Notes under the pieces: generated by a model | Told to the model about the DNA's origin: nothing | Database searches by the model: none | The model's input: only the letters and a program-made list of their open reading frames with translations | Assembly: GCA_050331395.1 (NCBI GenBank) | Contig: JBHJGX010000037.1 | Coordinates: forward strand, 62,001 to 126,000 | Reading direction: 5' to 3' | DNA length: 64,000 nucleotides | Origin: Thermohalobaculum sp050331395 | GTDB lineage: Bacteria; Pseudomonadota; Alphaproteobacteria; Rhodobacterales; Rhodobacteraceae | Shown here: positions 50,729-60,800 of the stretch, in pieces | Numbering within the stretch: the first letter of the stretch is position 1 | Layout of the letters: each line of letters starts with the position of its first letter | Position numbers and translations under genes: made by a program

Positions 50729-51886
50729 ATGCTCAACCGTGCCCGCCGTGCCTGCAGCGCAGCCGCCATCAGCCTTGCTGTGGCGTTCGCAGTGCCCACA
50801 ACCGCCTCCGAACCTGTTCGAATTGGCATGATCACGACGTTGACGGGCGGTGGCTCGCATCTTGGCATTGATGTGCGTGACGGCTTCGTGCTCGCCCTCA
50901 AGCAGGCTGGCCGCGAAGATATCGAGCTCTTGATCAAAGACGATGGTCGGAAACCCGACCTCACAAAGCAAATCTCCGACGAAATGATACAACGCAATCG
51001 CGTGGATATCATGACAGGGATTATCTTCTCTAATCTCGCGCTGGCCGTCGTGCCGGCAGCCGTCCGCCAGGGAATATTTTATCTGTCGCCAAACGCTGGA
51101 CCAAGCCAACTTGCCGGGCCGCTTTGCCACGAAAATTATTTTAATGTCGCGTGGCAAAATAACGACCTGCATGCGGCTATGGGGGTGCATATGAATGATG
51201 AGGGGCTGACTAAACCCTTTATCCTTGCGCCCAATTATCCTGCTGGAACTGACGCGCTGACAGGGTTCAAGTCGACATTTGGCAGTACTGTCGCCGGCGA
51301 GATTTACACCCGTCTGGGTCAAAAGGACTATGCCGCTGAAATTGCGCAAATTCGGGCGTCGGACGCGGATTCGGTCTTTTTCTTTTTGCCTGGCGGCATG
51401 GGGATTGCCTTCATGAAACAATTCGCGGCGTCCGGCGTCGACTTGCCGGTTTTCGGACCCGCGTTTAGCTTCGACGAGATTATCCTCGGCGCGGTCGGCG
51501 ATGCCGCGATCGGGGTCCGAAACACCTCGCAATGGGCCTATGACTTGGATATTACTGCGAATGTAGCGTTTGTGGGGGCGTTTCGCGAGACTTATGGACG
51601 GACGCCCACGCTTTACGCCTCGCAAGGGTATGACACAGGGCGCCTTGTCCTGTCCGCACTCGAAGTCGCGCATCCCAAAGATGCCGCCGCTTTCCGCACC
51701 GCGCTGAGGAAAGCATCGTTCGAAAGCACGCGCGGCAAATTCCAGTTCAACACAAATCATCATCCTATCCAGGATATATACGTCCGCGAAGTGGTTCTGG
51801 GCGCCGACGGCAAGCCAACAAACCGACTGGTGGGAACGGCCATCGCTGACCGGGCGGACGACTTCGCCTCCCTATGCAAAATGTGA
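50729..51886 (+). CDS. Branched-chain amino-acid-type ABC transporter binding protein
   Basis: A 385-residue periplasmic binding protein of the LivJ family: signal peptide (about 1-27), then VRIGMITTLTGGGSHLGIDVRDGF and the ligand-pocket region LSPNAGPSQLAGPLC. GYDTGRLVLSALE marks the C-terminal lobe. It has more A/T-ending codons than genes on either side, beginning near the start of the gene, which suggests a different history. It is separated from the matching permease genes by about 600 bases of apparently non-coding DNA. Ligand is uncertain: amino acids, amides and aromatic acids are all known for this family. Confidence 0.9.
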   Translation: MLNRARRACSAAAISLAVAFAVPTTASEPVRIGMITTLTGGGSHLGIDVRDGFVLALKQAGREDIELLIKDDGRKPDLTKQISDEMIQRNRVDIMTGIIFSNLALAVVPAAVRQGIFYLSPNAGPSQLAGPLCHENYFNVAWQNNDLHAAMGVHMNDEGLTKPFILAPNYPAGTDALTGFKSTFGSTVAGEIYTRLGQKDYAAEIAQIRASDADSVFFFLPGGMGIAFMKQFAASGVDLPVFGPAFSFDEIILGAVGDAAIGVRNTSQWAYDLDITANVAFVGAFRETYGRTPTLYASQGYDTGRLVLSALEVAHPKDAAAFRTALRKASFESTRGKFQFNTNHHPIQDIYVREVVLGADGKPTNRLVGTAIADRADDFASLCKM

Positions 51887-52487
51887 GCAGTCTGCGTTTG
51901 TGTATACCAATTGCCACCCCGCGATACTTGCCATAGATGTTCGCCGAACGTTCTGGCGCCGAAAGATGAAGAAAGCGTTGATGTCGTGGATTGGGAGAAT
52001 GGTGATTTTGCGGGCTCGAGCGCCGGTCGGACACGAATTTTTAACCGGTAAGGTGGAGAACGTTTGCGAAACATTTGGGGGCGAGCCGTGTGGGAAAGTT
52101 TCGATCCTGATCGGATCGTTCGCGTTATCGTGGATTGTTGACATCGGACGCCGTTGCCGGGAGCTGACCTTGCCTATGCCTTTCAGTCCAACCTCGGGGA
52201 CCTCGATAATAGAAAGAAGGTGCCTTGATGTAGGATTGCTCTTGGCAATGATTGTCGAAGCGACCGAAACCTCCATCACGGGCCTTGGGATATGTTCGAG
52301 ATCAAAATCGTGAACAGTAACCCCAAAATTGGCCATCCTTTATCGCGATACAATTCACGGTATCATCGGTCGGCCCGTGTACCGCGACCGGAATCCATGG
52401 CGCGCTATCGATCGAGAGACGGCCAAGTTTACCCTTTTTTCGAGTTTCCTGCGTAAAAGCAGTCAGCAATGTACAGTCGGTAGCTAA
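51887..52487. other. AT-richer segment with decayed minus-strand coding
   Basis: Six hundred bases of noticeably lower GC between the binding-protein and permease genes of one transporter. Two overlapping minus-strand frames (51872-52336 and 52302-52514) read like one protein split by a frameshift: DSAPWIPVAVHGPTDD in one, ANFGVTVHDFDLEHIPRPV in the other. No start, ribosome site or recognisable family supports an intact gene. Confidence 0.45.
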
Positions 52488-53405
52488 GTGGCGACAACAC
52501 TCATTATCGAACAAGCATTGAACGGCTTACAGCTGGGTGTGATGCTATTTCTTATGGCGGCTGGACTCACCCTCGTCTTTGGCGTCATGGGTGTAATAAA
52601 CTTGGCGCATGGATCGCTCTATATGACGGGAGCGTTTACGGCCGCCTATACTGCACCATTTGTAGGCTTCTGGCTTGGTCTCGCCGCGGGAGCGCTGGCC
52701 GCCGCGACAATGGGCGCCTTGGTTGAGCGCGGGGTCTTGCGACCGCTTTACGCTCGTGACCACCTCGATCAAGTGCTGGCGACCTTCGCGCTAATTCTCG
52801 TGTTCTCCGAAGGCGCGCGGATGGTGTCGGGCGGTCGGCCGCTTTGGCTCGAGATACCAGAGGCGCTCGCCGGCCATGTGGACCTCCCCGGCGGAACACC
52901 CTATCCGGCCTATCGGTTGGTCATCATCGCGATGGGCCTTACGGTCGCGCTTCTGTTGTGGGTTTTGATCAGACAGACCCGCCTTGGCATGCGAATTCGC
53001 GCAGGCCAGTCCGACCGCGAGATGATCTCGGCGCTCGGCGTCGATATCGGCCGACTTTCCACTGCGATCTTCGCGCTCGGCGCCGGGCTTGCAGGGCTCG
53101 CGGGCGCAATGGTTGGTGCGCTCCAGTCGGTCGAGGTCGGCATGGGGGAGCCCGTCCTGATCCTCGCTTTTGTCACCATCGTCATCGGCGGCATCGGCTC
53201 GATCCGGGGCGCCTTTGTCGGTGCGCTTTTGGTCGGCTTTGTCGACACGCTCGGCCGGGCCGGGCTCCCCGCGCTCGTCCGCTTGATCGCCCCGGCGACC
53301 GAAGCGACGGCGATCGGCGCGGGATTGGCCTCGGTCACCATCTATCTGCTGATGGCCGTAGTGCTGGCGCTTCGCCCCCGCGGGCTCTTTCCCGCCGATG
53401 GCTGA
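52488..53405 (+). CDS. livH: Branched-chain amino-acid-type ABC permease (LivH)
   Basis: A 305-residue permease with about eight hydrophobic segments. GVMGVINLAHGSLYMTGAF is the LivH signature, and the cytoplasmic loop GQSDREMISALGVDIGRL is the ATPase contact. The start is GTG at 52488; the ribosome site is weak (GGTAG). The first 200 bases share the AT-richer composition of the preceding segment, after which GC returns to the genome norm. Its end overlaps livM by eight bases. Confidence 0.92.
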   Translation: MATTLIIEQALNGLQLGVMLFLMAAGLTLVFGVMGVINLAHGSLYMTGAFTAAYTAPFVGFWLGLAAGALAAATMGALVERGVLRPLYARDHLDQVLATFALILVFSEGARMVSGGRPLWLEIPEALAGHVDLPGGTPYPAYRLVIIAMGLTVALLLWVLIRQTRLGMRIRAGQSDREMISALGVDIGRLSTAIFALGAGLAGLAGAMVGALQSVEVGMGEPVLILAFVTIVIGGIGSIRGAFVGALLVGFVDTLGRAGLPALVRLIAPATEATAIGAGLASVTIYLLMAVVLALRPRGLFPADG

Positions 53406-54408
53406 GACGGCATCAAAGACGCGCACCCTGGCCTCGGAGGCGTCGGTCAACGCGGCGCTCATCGCCCTAATCGTGGTCTTTCCGCTAGCGGCACACGCGC
53501 TGGACGAGCCTTACTATGTCAATCTGACAAGCCGAGCGGCGATCCTCGCGCTTGCAGGCGTTGGGCTGAACCTCGCGCTCGGGCTCGGCGGTATGGTGAG
53601 CCTCGGCCACGCGGCCTTCTTCGGGATCGGCGGCTACGTGGCCGCGATCTCGGCCAATGCGGCCCTGACCGCGACCCCGGTCCTCGATTGGCCAATCGCG
53701 ATCGAGGGGACAACCGAAATGCCCTTGATATGGGCGGCAGCGCTGACCCTTTCGGCGCTCGCAGCTCTAGCGATCGGCGCAATCTCGCTGCGGACCGAGG
53801 GCGTATATTTCATCATGATCACGCTCGCCTTCGCGCAAATGGTCTATTATTTTGCGATTGCTTGGCCAGCCTATGGGGGGGAAGACGGGCTGCCGATCTA
53901 TCTTCGGAACACGTTCCCGGGGGTTGAGAGCACGGATCCCATCGGCTTTTTCATGCTGTCGGCCGGCGCGCTCGGGATCGGGCTCTTTCTCTATTGGCGG
54001 ATTTCGGTCGCACGGTTTGGCGCGGCGCTCCTCTGTGCGCGGATGAACCCGGGGCGCCTGGCGACGCTCGGTATCGAGCCCTATCCCGTCAGGCTCACGG
54101 CATTTGTCATCTCCGGCGCAGTAACCGGTGTCGCGGGCGCGCTTTATGCGGATCTGAACGGGTTCGTGAGCCCGGCAATGCTCGACTGGCACAGCTCGGG
54201 CCTCTTAATCGTGTTCGTGATCCTCGGCGGCGTCGGCCGCCTGTTCGGCCCGGTCGCGGGGGCGATGCTCTATGTGGCGCTCGAGACCGTGCTCGGCGGG
54301 CTGACCGAGCATTGGCAGCTCGCGCTCGGGCTCATCCTCCTCGGCGTCGTGCTTCGCGGACGGGGCGGCATGATCGGCCTCCTCGCCGGGCCAGAGCGCC
54401 ATGGCTGA
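53398..54408 (+). CDS. livM: Branched-chain amino-acid-type ABC permease (LivM)
   Basis: A 336-residue permease with about nine hydrophobic segments. The segment LNLALGLGGMVSLGHAAFFGIGGYVAA is the LivM signature; the contact loop LCARMNPGRLATLGIEPYPVRLTAFVIS follows. It overlaps livH at its start and livG at its end, confirming one operon. It forms the channel with LivH. Confidence 0.93.
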   Translation: MAETASKTRTLASEASVNAALIALIVVFPLAAHALDEPYYVNLTSRAAILALAGVGLNLALGLGGMVSLGHAAFFGIGGYVAAISANAALTATPVLDWPIAIEGTTEMPLIWAAALTLSALAALAIGAISLRTEGVYFIMITLAFAQMVYYFAIAWPAYGGEDGLPIYLRNTFPGVESTDPIGFFMLSAGALGIGLFLYWRISVARFGAALLCARMNPGRLATLGIEPYPVRLTAFVISGAVTGVAGALYADLNGFVSPAMLDWHSSGLLIVFVILGGVGRLFGPVAGAMLYVALETVLGGLTEHWQLALGLILLGVVLRGRGGMIGLLAGPERHG

Positions 54409-55147
54409 GCCCCCGCTCGAGGTGCGACGCCTCTCGAAACGCTTCGGCGCACTCATCGCGACAAACCGCGTCTCGCTCGCCCTGGTACCCGGCGAAATTC
54501 ATGCCCTCATCGGGCCGAACGGCGCAGGAAAGTCGACCCTCGTTGCCCAGATCGCTGGACAACTCGCACCGGACGCAGGCGAAGTGCGCCTCGGCGGGCG
54601 CGACGTCACGGCGCTTTCGGTCGCGGCGCGCGCACGGCTTGGGCTCGGTCGCACCTTTCAGGTCACCTCGGTCGCGCTCGAGCTCTCGGTGCGGCGGAAC
54701 GTGATGCTGGCGGTGCAGGCGCGCCTCGGTTCGACCTTCGGGGTGCTGGTGCCCGTGCGCTCGGACCGCCGACTTCGCGACCCGGCCGACGGCGAACTTG
54801 CGCGCTTCGACCTTATGCATCGGGCCGAGATGCCCGCGGCGGAGCTCTCCCATGGTGAGCGTCGGCAGCTGGAGCTGGCGATGGCGCTGGCGCTGCGGCC
54901 CAAGGTGCTGCTCCTCGACGAGCCGATGGCGGGCCTCGGCGCAGGCGGCGTCGCACCGCTCACCGACATCCTGCGCGGGCTCAAGGCCGAGACCCCGATG
55001 CTACTGATCGAGCACGATATGGACGCCGTCTTCGCGCTCGCCGACCGGATCAGCGTGATGGCCGAGGGGGCGATCGTCTTTTCCGGCACGCCCGCGGAGG
55101 TGCGGGCCTCCGCCCTCGTGCGCGAGATCTATCTGGGCGGCGTCTAA
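54401..55147 (+). CDS. livG: Branched-chain amino-acid-type ABC ATPase (LivG)
   Basis: A 248-residue ATPase. Walker A is GPNGAGKST (about 37-45), the signature is LSHGERRQLE, Walker B VLLLDEPMAGL and the switch His is in LIEHDMDAVF. RTFQVTSVALELSVRRNVMLAV is the LivG-type Q-loop region. The start overlaps livM by eight bases. Length is typical. Confidence 0.92.
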   Translation: MAEPPLEVRRLSKRFGALIATNRVSLALVPGEIHALIGPNGAGKSTLVAQIAGQLAPDAGEVRLGGRDVTALSVAARARLGLGRTFQVTSVALELSVRRNVMLAVQARLGSTFGVLVPVRSDRRLRDPADGELARFDLMHRAEMPAAELSHGERRQLELAMALALRPKVLLLDEPMAGLGAGGVAPLTDILRGLKAETPMLLIEHDMDAVFALADRISVMAEGAIVFSGTPAEVRASALVREIYLGGV

Positions 55148-55220
55148 GCCAACCGGGCGCGGGCGTTGTGCCACCCGGCGTCCCCCGCTAAGGCGGTGCG
55201 GGTCTGGAGAGGAGAAGCGC

Positions 55221-55901
55221 ATGCTCGTGGTCGACGGCATCGAGGCAGGGTACGGGCCGGTGCTGGCGCTCTTCGGTGTCGATCTCGAGGTCGGGGCCGG
55301 CGAAGTGGTGGCGCTGATGGGGCGCAACGGCATGGGTAAGACGACGACGATCCGGGCGATCTGCCGGTTGACGCCGCCGAGCGCCGGCCGCATTGCCTTT
55401 GCCGGGCGCGATCTCGCCGGGCTTCCGCCGCACCGGGCCGCGCGGCTCGGCCTTGGCCTTGTGCCCGAGGGGCGACGCTGTTTCCCGAACCTTACGGTCG
55501 GCGAGAACCTGCGCGCGACCGCCCGCCCGGGTCCCTGGGATCGGGCGCGCGTCGAACGGCTCTTTCCCCGGCTCGCCGAGCGGCGCCGGCAGATGGCCGC
55601 GACGCTTTCGGGGGGCGAGCAGCAGATGCTCGCGATCGGGCGGGCGTTGATGACCAACCCGCGGCTCCTGTTGCTCGACGAGGCGACCGAGGGGCTCGCG
55701 CCGACGATCCGGGCCGAGATCTGGTCGGCGCTGGCGCGCCTCAAGGCCGAGGGCGAGGCGATCCTGATCGTCGATAAGACCCTGTCCGAGCTTCTCGCGG
55801 TCGCCGACCGCTGCGTCGTCCTCGACCGGGGGCGGAGCGTCTGGCACGGGCGCCCGGGCGATCTCGACCGCGCCCGCACCGCCGAGCTGCTCGGGGTCTG
55901 A
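55221..55901 (+). CDS. livF: Branched-chain amino-acid-type ABC ATPase (LivF)
   Basis: A 226-residue ATPase: Walker A GRNGMGKTT (about 35-43), signature LSGGEQQML, Walker B LLLLDEATEGLAP, and the LivF-type LVPEGRRCFPNLTVGENL. The usual switch His is replaced: the segment reads LIVDKTLSEL where LivF proteins usually carry Gln or Asn-like residues at related positions, a known variation in this family. GGAGAGGAG precedes the ATG. It closes the transporter operon; the CHASE2 cyclase gene starts six bases after its stop. Confidence 0.9.
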   Translation: MLVVDGIEAGYGPVLALFGVDLEVGAGEVVALMGRNGMGKTTTIRAICRLTPPSAGRIAFAGRDLAGLPPHRAARLGLGLVPEGRRCFPNLTVGENLRATARPGPWDRARVERLFPRLAERRRQMAATLSGGEQQMLAIGRALMTNPRLLLLDEATEGLAPTIRAEIWSALARLKAEGEAILIVDKTLSELLAVADRCVVLDRGRSVWHGRPGDLDRARTAELLGV

Positions 55902-55906
55902 GGCGC

Positions 55907-57760
55907 TTGAACACGCTTCTCCGCCTCGGCCTCGCAGCAGTCTTCGCGGGGCTTCTCACGCTGCTATGGCTCGCCCCTTTCGGACAGCGCTTCGAACGCG
56001 ACTACGGCCTGCGCGCGCTCTATCTCTTGCGGGGCGCCGTGGAGACGCCGCAGGACGCTCTGATCATCGCGCTCGAGCGCGCGTCGGTCGACTGGCTCCG
56101 CTTCCATGCCCGCGATCTCGGCCGGGTCGCGCCCGAGCTTGACGGCTGCCTCCCGCCCGGCGCCCTCACCCGAACCGAGCTCGCCCGCGCGCGCAATACC
56201 AACGATCTGCCCCGCGGGCTCTATGCCTGCCTCGTCGATCTGTTGGCCCGTCGCGGCGCCGCGCTCATCGTCTTCGACGTGCTCTTCAACCGCGAGACCG
56301 AGGAGGATGCCTTCTTTGCCGCAAGCTTGGCGCGGTCCGGTCGGGTGCTGCTCTTCGAGCGGATCGGCCAGCCCGAGACCCTCGCCGCGCACGGCCTGAC
56401 CGAGCGGCAACATCCGCGGCCGATCTTTGCAGCGGTCGCGCGGGGGACCGGGTTTTTCCTTGTGAACGCGCCGCTCAACACCTTTCTCGAGGGCTATGTG
56501 ACCCGCCTCGCCGAGTTCCCGGAGCTGCCGAGCTTGGCGCGCCTCGCCCATGCGGAGACCAGCCGAACGCGCCCGCAAGTGCCGGCCGATCCGCCCGAAA
56601 CCCAGCCGATCTGGCTCTATGGCCCGCCGGGCACGATCCCTTACCGGACGCTCCGTCAAAGCTTTGAGCGGGGCGCGCCCCGTCCGTTGCCCGCGCGCCT
56701 CGACGGCCGCGTGGTCTTCATCGGTCTCTCGACGCCCGAGACGCCCGGCACGCGCGACCATTTCCCCGTGCCGATCGCGGGGCTCCGGACCCAAGAGATG
56801 GCCGGCGTCGAGCTGATGGCCTCGGCCTTTCTGAACCTCCGCCGCGACGAGGTCATGCACCGCCCGCCCCCCTCGACGGCTGCGCTTTTGGTCTTTCTGC
56901 TCGGGCTTGCGGCCTTCGGCCCGCCGCTTCTCCTCGGCGGGCGTGCGGGGCTTTTCGGCGGTGCGGCCGCGCTCGCGCTCTATGGCGGCGGCGTTGCCGC
57001 GCTGTTCGCGGCCGAGCAGATCTGGCTTCCCTATGCCGTACCCGTGGCGATCGGCGGCGTCGGCAGCCTGCTCGCCGCAGTCTCCGCGCGCTATGCCTTC
57101 GCAAAACGGCTGATTGGCCGCCTCGCGCCCCGGCAAGTCGCCCCCAGAATCCTCGCCGGATGGGTCGCCGAACGCACCCGCGTGCGGATCGAACCGGCCA
57201 CCGTCGTCTTCGTCGATATCGTGGGCTCAACCGGGCTCGGCGACCGGCTGAGCCCGGAGGCGTATTCGGAGCTTTTGACGCGATATTACGATATCGCCGT
57301 CGACGCCATCGACGCGGAAGGCGGCCTGGCGGTCGAGTTCACCGGCGACGGGATCGTTGCCCTCTTTCCGCGCTCTGTATCGGGCCCGGACCATGCGCCC
57401 CGCGCGGTCGCAGCCGTGCGCGCGATTTGTGCCGGTATCGACGCGATGGGTGCGCCTGGCCGCCCCGAAGACCATGTGCCGCTCCGGCTTCGCTTCGGTC
57501 TGGCGAGCGGGGAGACCGCCACCGGCGATGTGGGCGCCCGCACGCGCTACAATTACAAAGCGATCGGGGACACGGTGACAATCGCCGCGCGCCTCGAACG
57601 ATACGGCAAGGACGAGCCCGACCAGAGCCGGCACGTGATCCTTCTGACCGGCACGACGGCAGAGGCGCTCAATCTCGAAGCGGGATGTCTCGACCGCCGC
57701 GGCGACATAAAATTTCAGGGAAAGGCCGAAAGTATCGCAGTTTATCGCCTCAACCCTTGA
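55907..57760 (+). CDS. CHASE2-domain class III nucleotide cyclase
   Basis: A 617-residue membrane receptor-cyclase. An N-terminal helix, a periplasmic CHASE2 sensor domain (about 25-315), three transmembrane helices (about 325-395) and a class III cyclase domain (about 425-610). The two metal-binding Asp residues are present: Asp437 in VFVDIVGST and Asp481 in FTGDG. The transition-state Arg562 is kept, but the Asn of the usual DTVN motif is Thr558 (DTVT), and the base-specifying Lys position before FTGDG is Glu. The start is TTG at 55907 with GAGG close by. It sits directly after livF and before the FecR/TPR gene. Adenylate, guanylate or loss of activity are all possible. Confidence 0.88.
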   Translation: MNTLLRLGLAAVFAGLLTLLWLAPFGQRFERDYGLRALYLLRGAVETPQDALIIALERASVDWLRFHARDLGRVAPELDGCLPPGALTRTELARARNTNDLPRGLYACLVDLLARRGAALIVFDVLFNRETEEDAFFAASLARSGRVLLFERIGQPETLAAHGLTERQHPRPIFAAVARGTGFFLVNAPLNTFLEGYVTRLAEFPELPSLARLAHAETSRTRPQVPADPPETQPIWLYGPPGTIPYRTLRQSFERGAPRPLPARLDGRVVFIGLSTPETPGTRDHFPVPIAGLRTQEMAGVELMASAFLNLRRDEVMHRPPPSTAALLVFLLGLAAFGPPLLLGGRAGLFGGAAALALYGGGVAALFAAEQIWLPYAVPVAIGGVGSLLAAVSARYAFAKRLIGRLAPRQVAPRILAGWVAERTRVRIEPATVVFVDIVGSTGLGDRLSPEAYSELLTRYYDIAVDAIDAEGGLAVEFTGDGIVALFPRSVSGPDHAPRAVAAVRAICAGIDAMGAPGRPEDHVPLRLRFGLASGETATGDVGARTRYNYKAIGDTVTIAARLERYGKDEPDQSRHVILLTGTTAEALNLEAGCLDRRGDIKFQGKAESIAVYRLNP

Positions 57761-57827
57761 TCTGAGGGCTTGCATTCTCCGAACCCGTCTCGCATCAGCC
57801 GATGTCGAGGGAAGGCCGGAGAACATA

Positions 57828-60800
57828 ATGCTGCGCGGCCTCGCGTTATTGACGGTCGCCGCGACCTTCGGGGTCGCGCTATCGGACCAGCGGGCCGGCG
57901 CCGAGGCCGGTCCATGCGGCGCCGCTCGGGTGATCGCCGAAGCTGTCGTGGTCGACGGGCGCGTGACCCTGATCCGGGCGGAGGGCGCGGGCCGCGCGCT
58001 CCGCCGGGGCGACGCGCTTTGCGCGGGCGACCGGATCCGCACCTCCGATGCGGGCCGGGCCGAACTCCGGTTTCTCGACCGCGACACCACGCTCGGGATC
58101 ACCGGCAACACGACGCTCCGGATCCGGGCCCCGGCCTCGGGCGAGAACGCCCGGCTCGAAACGGGGCTCGTGCGGTTTCTCAGTTCGGTCAGCGGGTTTT
58201 TCTCGATCGGCACCCGGCATGCCAATGCGGGCATCGACGGGACCGAGGCGGTCGTGGCCACCGGGCCGGACGGCACGCTCGTTCTGGTGCGCGAGGGCGA
58301 TGTCACGCTCGCCGCGGAAGGGAGCGGGATCCGCATTTCCGCCGGCGAGGCCGGGTTCGCCGCTGGCGGAACCGTTGCCCCGGCCGACCCGGCCCGACTG
58401 CCGCCCGCCTTTCGCCCACTGGCCGTCGACCCAGAGGGCGCATCGGACTGGGCGATCTACTATCCGCCGATCCGCCTCGGACGGGGCGCGACGGCGCCCG
58501 AAATCGCAGCCGCCCGCGCCCGCCTCGATGCCGACGATCCGGATGGCGCCGAGGCGATCTTGGCGGCGGCCGCGCTCGAAGGTGCCGACCGGGCCCGTGC
58601 CCTCGCGCTCAGATCCGTGATCGCCGTCTTCCGCGGGCGCAGCGCCGAGGGGCTCGCTCTCGCCGAAGAGGCCGTCACCGAGGCCCCCGATCTGGCGGCG
58701 CCCCGCGTCGCCCGGTCCTACGCGCTGCAAGGGGCCGGCCGGCTGAGCGAGGCGACCGCCGCCGCCCGTGCCGCGACCGAGCGCGCGCCGGACGACCCAT
58801 TCGCCGCCGCCCGTCTCGCCGAGCTTTTGATGACCGAGGGCGACCGGATCGCGGCCCTTGCCGCGGCCGAGGCCGCGCTCGCGCTCGGAGAGACGCCGCT
58901 CGCCCGGGCCATCGAGGGGTTCGCCGCGCTCTCGATCGGCGACCGGGTCCGCGCGCTCGGGGCCTTCACGCGCGCCATCGCGCGAGAAGACAGCGCCCCC
59001 CTGCCCCGCCTCGGGCTCGGGCTTGCCCGCATCCGCAGCGGCGATATCGCGACGGGCCGCCGGGACATCGAGCTCGCGGCCAATCTCGACCCGCGCCGGG
59101 CGGTGATCCGCACCTGGCTCGGCCGGGCCTACTATGCGGAGAACCGGCGCGAGAAATCCGCCGCCCAATTCGACCGGGCCAAGGGCCTCGATCCGGACGA
59201 CCCGACCCCTTGGCTCTTTTCGGCGACGCAGGCCTTCTCCGAAAACCGCCCCGTCGAGGCGCTCGACGATCTGGAGACGGCCCGGCGCCTCGGGCCGGGT
59301 CGCGCGGTCCTGCGCTCGGAGGGTGGCTTGGGCGAGGACCGGGCCGTGCGCAGCGCGGGCCTCGGCCGGATCCTCGATACGCTCGGCTTCGAGGAACGCG
59401 CGCTCGAGGAGGCGGCCCGCGCCGTCGAGGAGGACCCGGGCAGCGGGAGCGCGCACCGGATCTTTGCGGATATCGCCGGCCGGCAGGATCTTGCCTTTGC
59501 GCGGAGCTCGGCCGAGCTCAAATCCAAGCTCCTGTCGCCGCCCTCGCTCGCACCGGTCGATCCGGCCCTCGGCGAGGCGGATCTCGCGCTTTTCGAGCAA
59601 TCCTCGATCGCGCGGGCGAGTTTTGCGGAGTACGAACCGTTTTTCGCCAGGGACGGCGTGGCGGCGCGGCTCTCGGCCTTTGGCGGAACCCAGGCGACCG
59701 TGGGCGATCAACTCTCGGTGACCGCGCGCGCGGGCGGGCTCTCGCTCGGGGTTGGCCAGTTCTTCTACCGAACCGACGGATATCGGCTGAACAACGGCGT
59801 CAGCCACGGGCTTTATACGCTCGAGGTCAAGGCCGAGGCGACACCCCGGCTCCGGCTCTTCGGCGAGCTGCGCAGGCGAACCACGCGGGCGGGCGACCGG
59901 CAGCTCGAATTCGACCTGTCCGGGGAGAGCGACAGTCTTGCCAACACGCTCCGCGAAGATCTCGACTTCGACATCGAGGAGCTGAAGGGCCGCGTGGGCT
60001 TCGCCTACGAGATCGACGGCCGGCAGGATCTGATCGGCGTTGCCACCGCGGTGACGCGAGATCGGGACTTCACGGATCGGGAGGCGGGCTTTTTCGGCGA
60101 GTTCGACACGGCGGCCGGGCTCGAGGCGGATGGGGTCGACCTTCAGCTCCAGCATATCGGCCGGTTCGGGCCGCTCACTTTGCAAACCGGCCTTGCCTAT
60201 TCTGCGATCGACGCCCGCTTTACCCAGACCTCGGCTGACCCGATTTTCGGCGGGAGCACGGTCGACGTCGACCACCAGACGGTCGCGACGGCCTATAGCT
60301 ACGCCACCTATCGGGTGACCGACCTGGGGCCGCTCACCGCGGCAAGCCTGACCGGGGGGCTGAGCCTCGATCGCAGCGACCCGGACCGGGATGTCACCTC
60401 GCCGTCCACGGATTTGAACGTGAAGGCCGGGCTCCGCTTGGAGTTCGGCCCGGCTCTAAGCCTCCGCGCCGCCTATACCGAGAGCACGACGCCCTCGCTC
60501 CTTTTCGACGAGCGCCTCGAGCCGGTGACCGTCGCCGGTTTCGCGCAATTCCGGCCGGAGGCGCCGCTCGAACGGGTGCGCCAGGCGGCGGGCGGGCTCA
60601 CCTGGCGCCCGACCCGTCACCTCGCGCTCGGCGGCGATGTGGTGCGCCGGCGGGTCCGCGGTCTTCTCGAGACCGGACGCGTGACCGAGCGCGCGGAGAT
60701 CTGGGATCTCTCGGCCTTTGGCACGGCGACCGTCGCGCCGGGGCTCGCGGCAAGCCTCCGTGTCCGGCACGAGGATTTGACCTCGTCCCTAGACGGGGAT

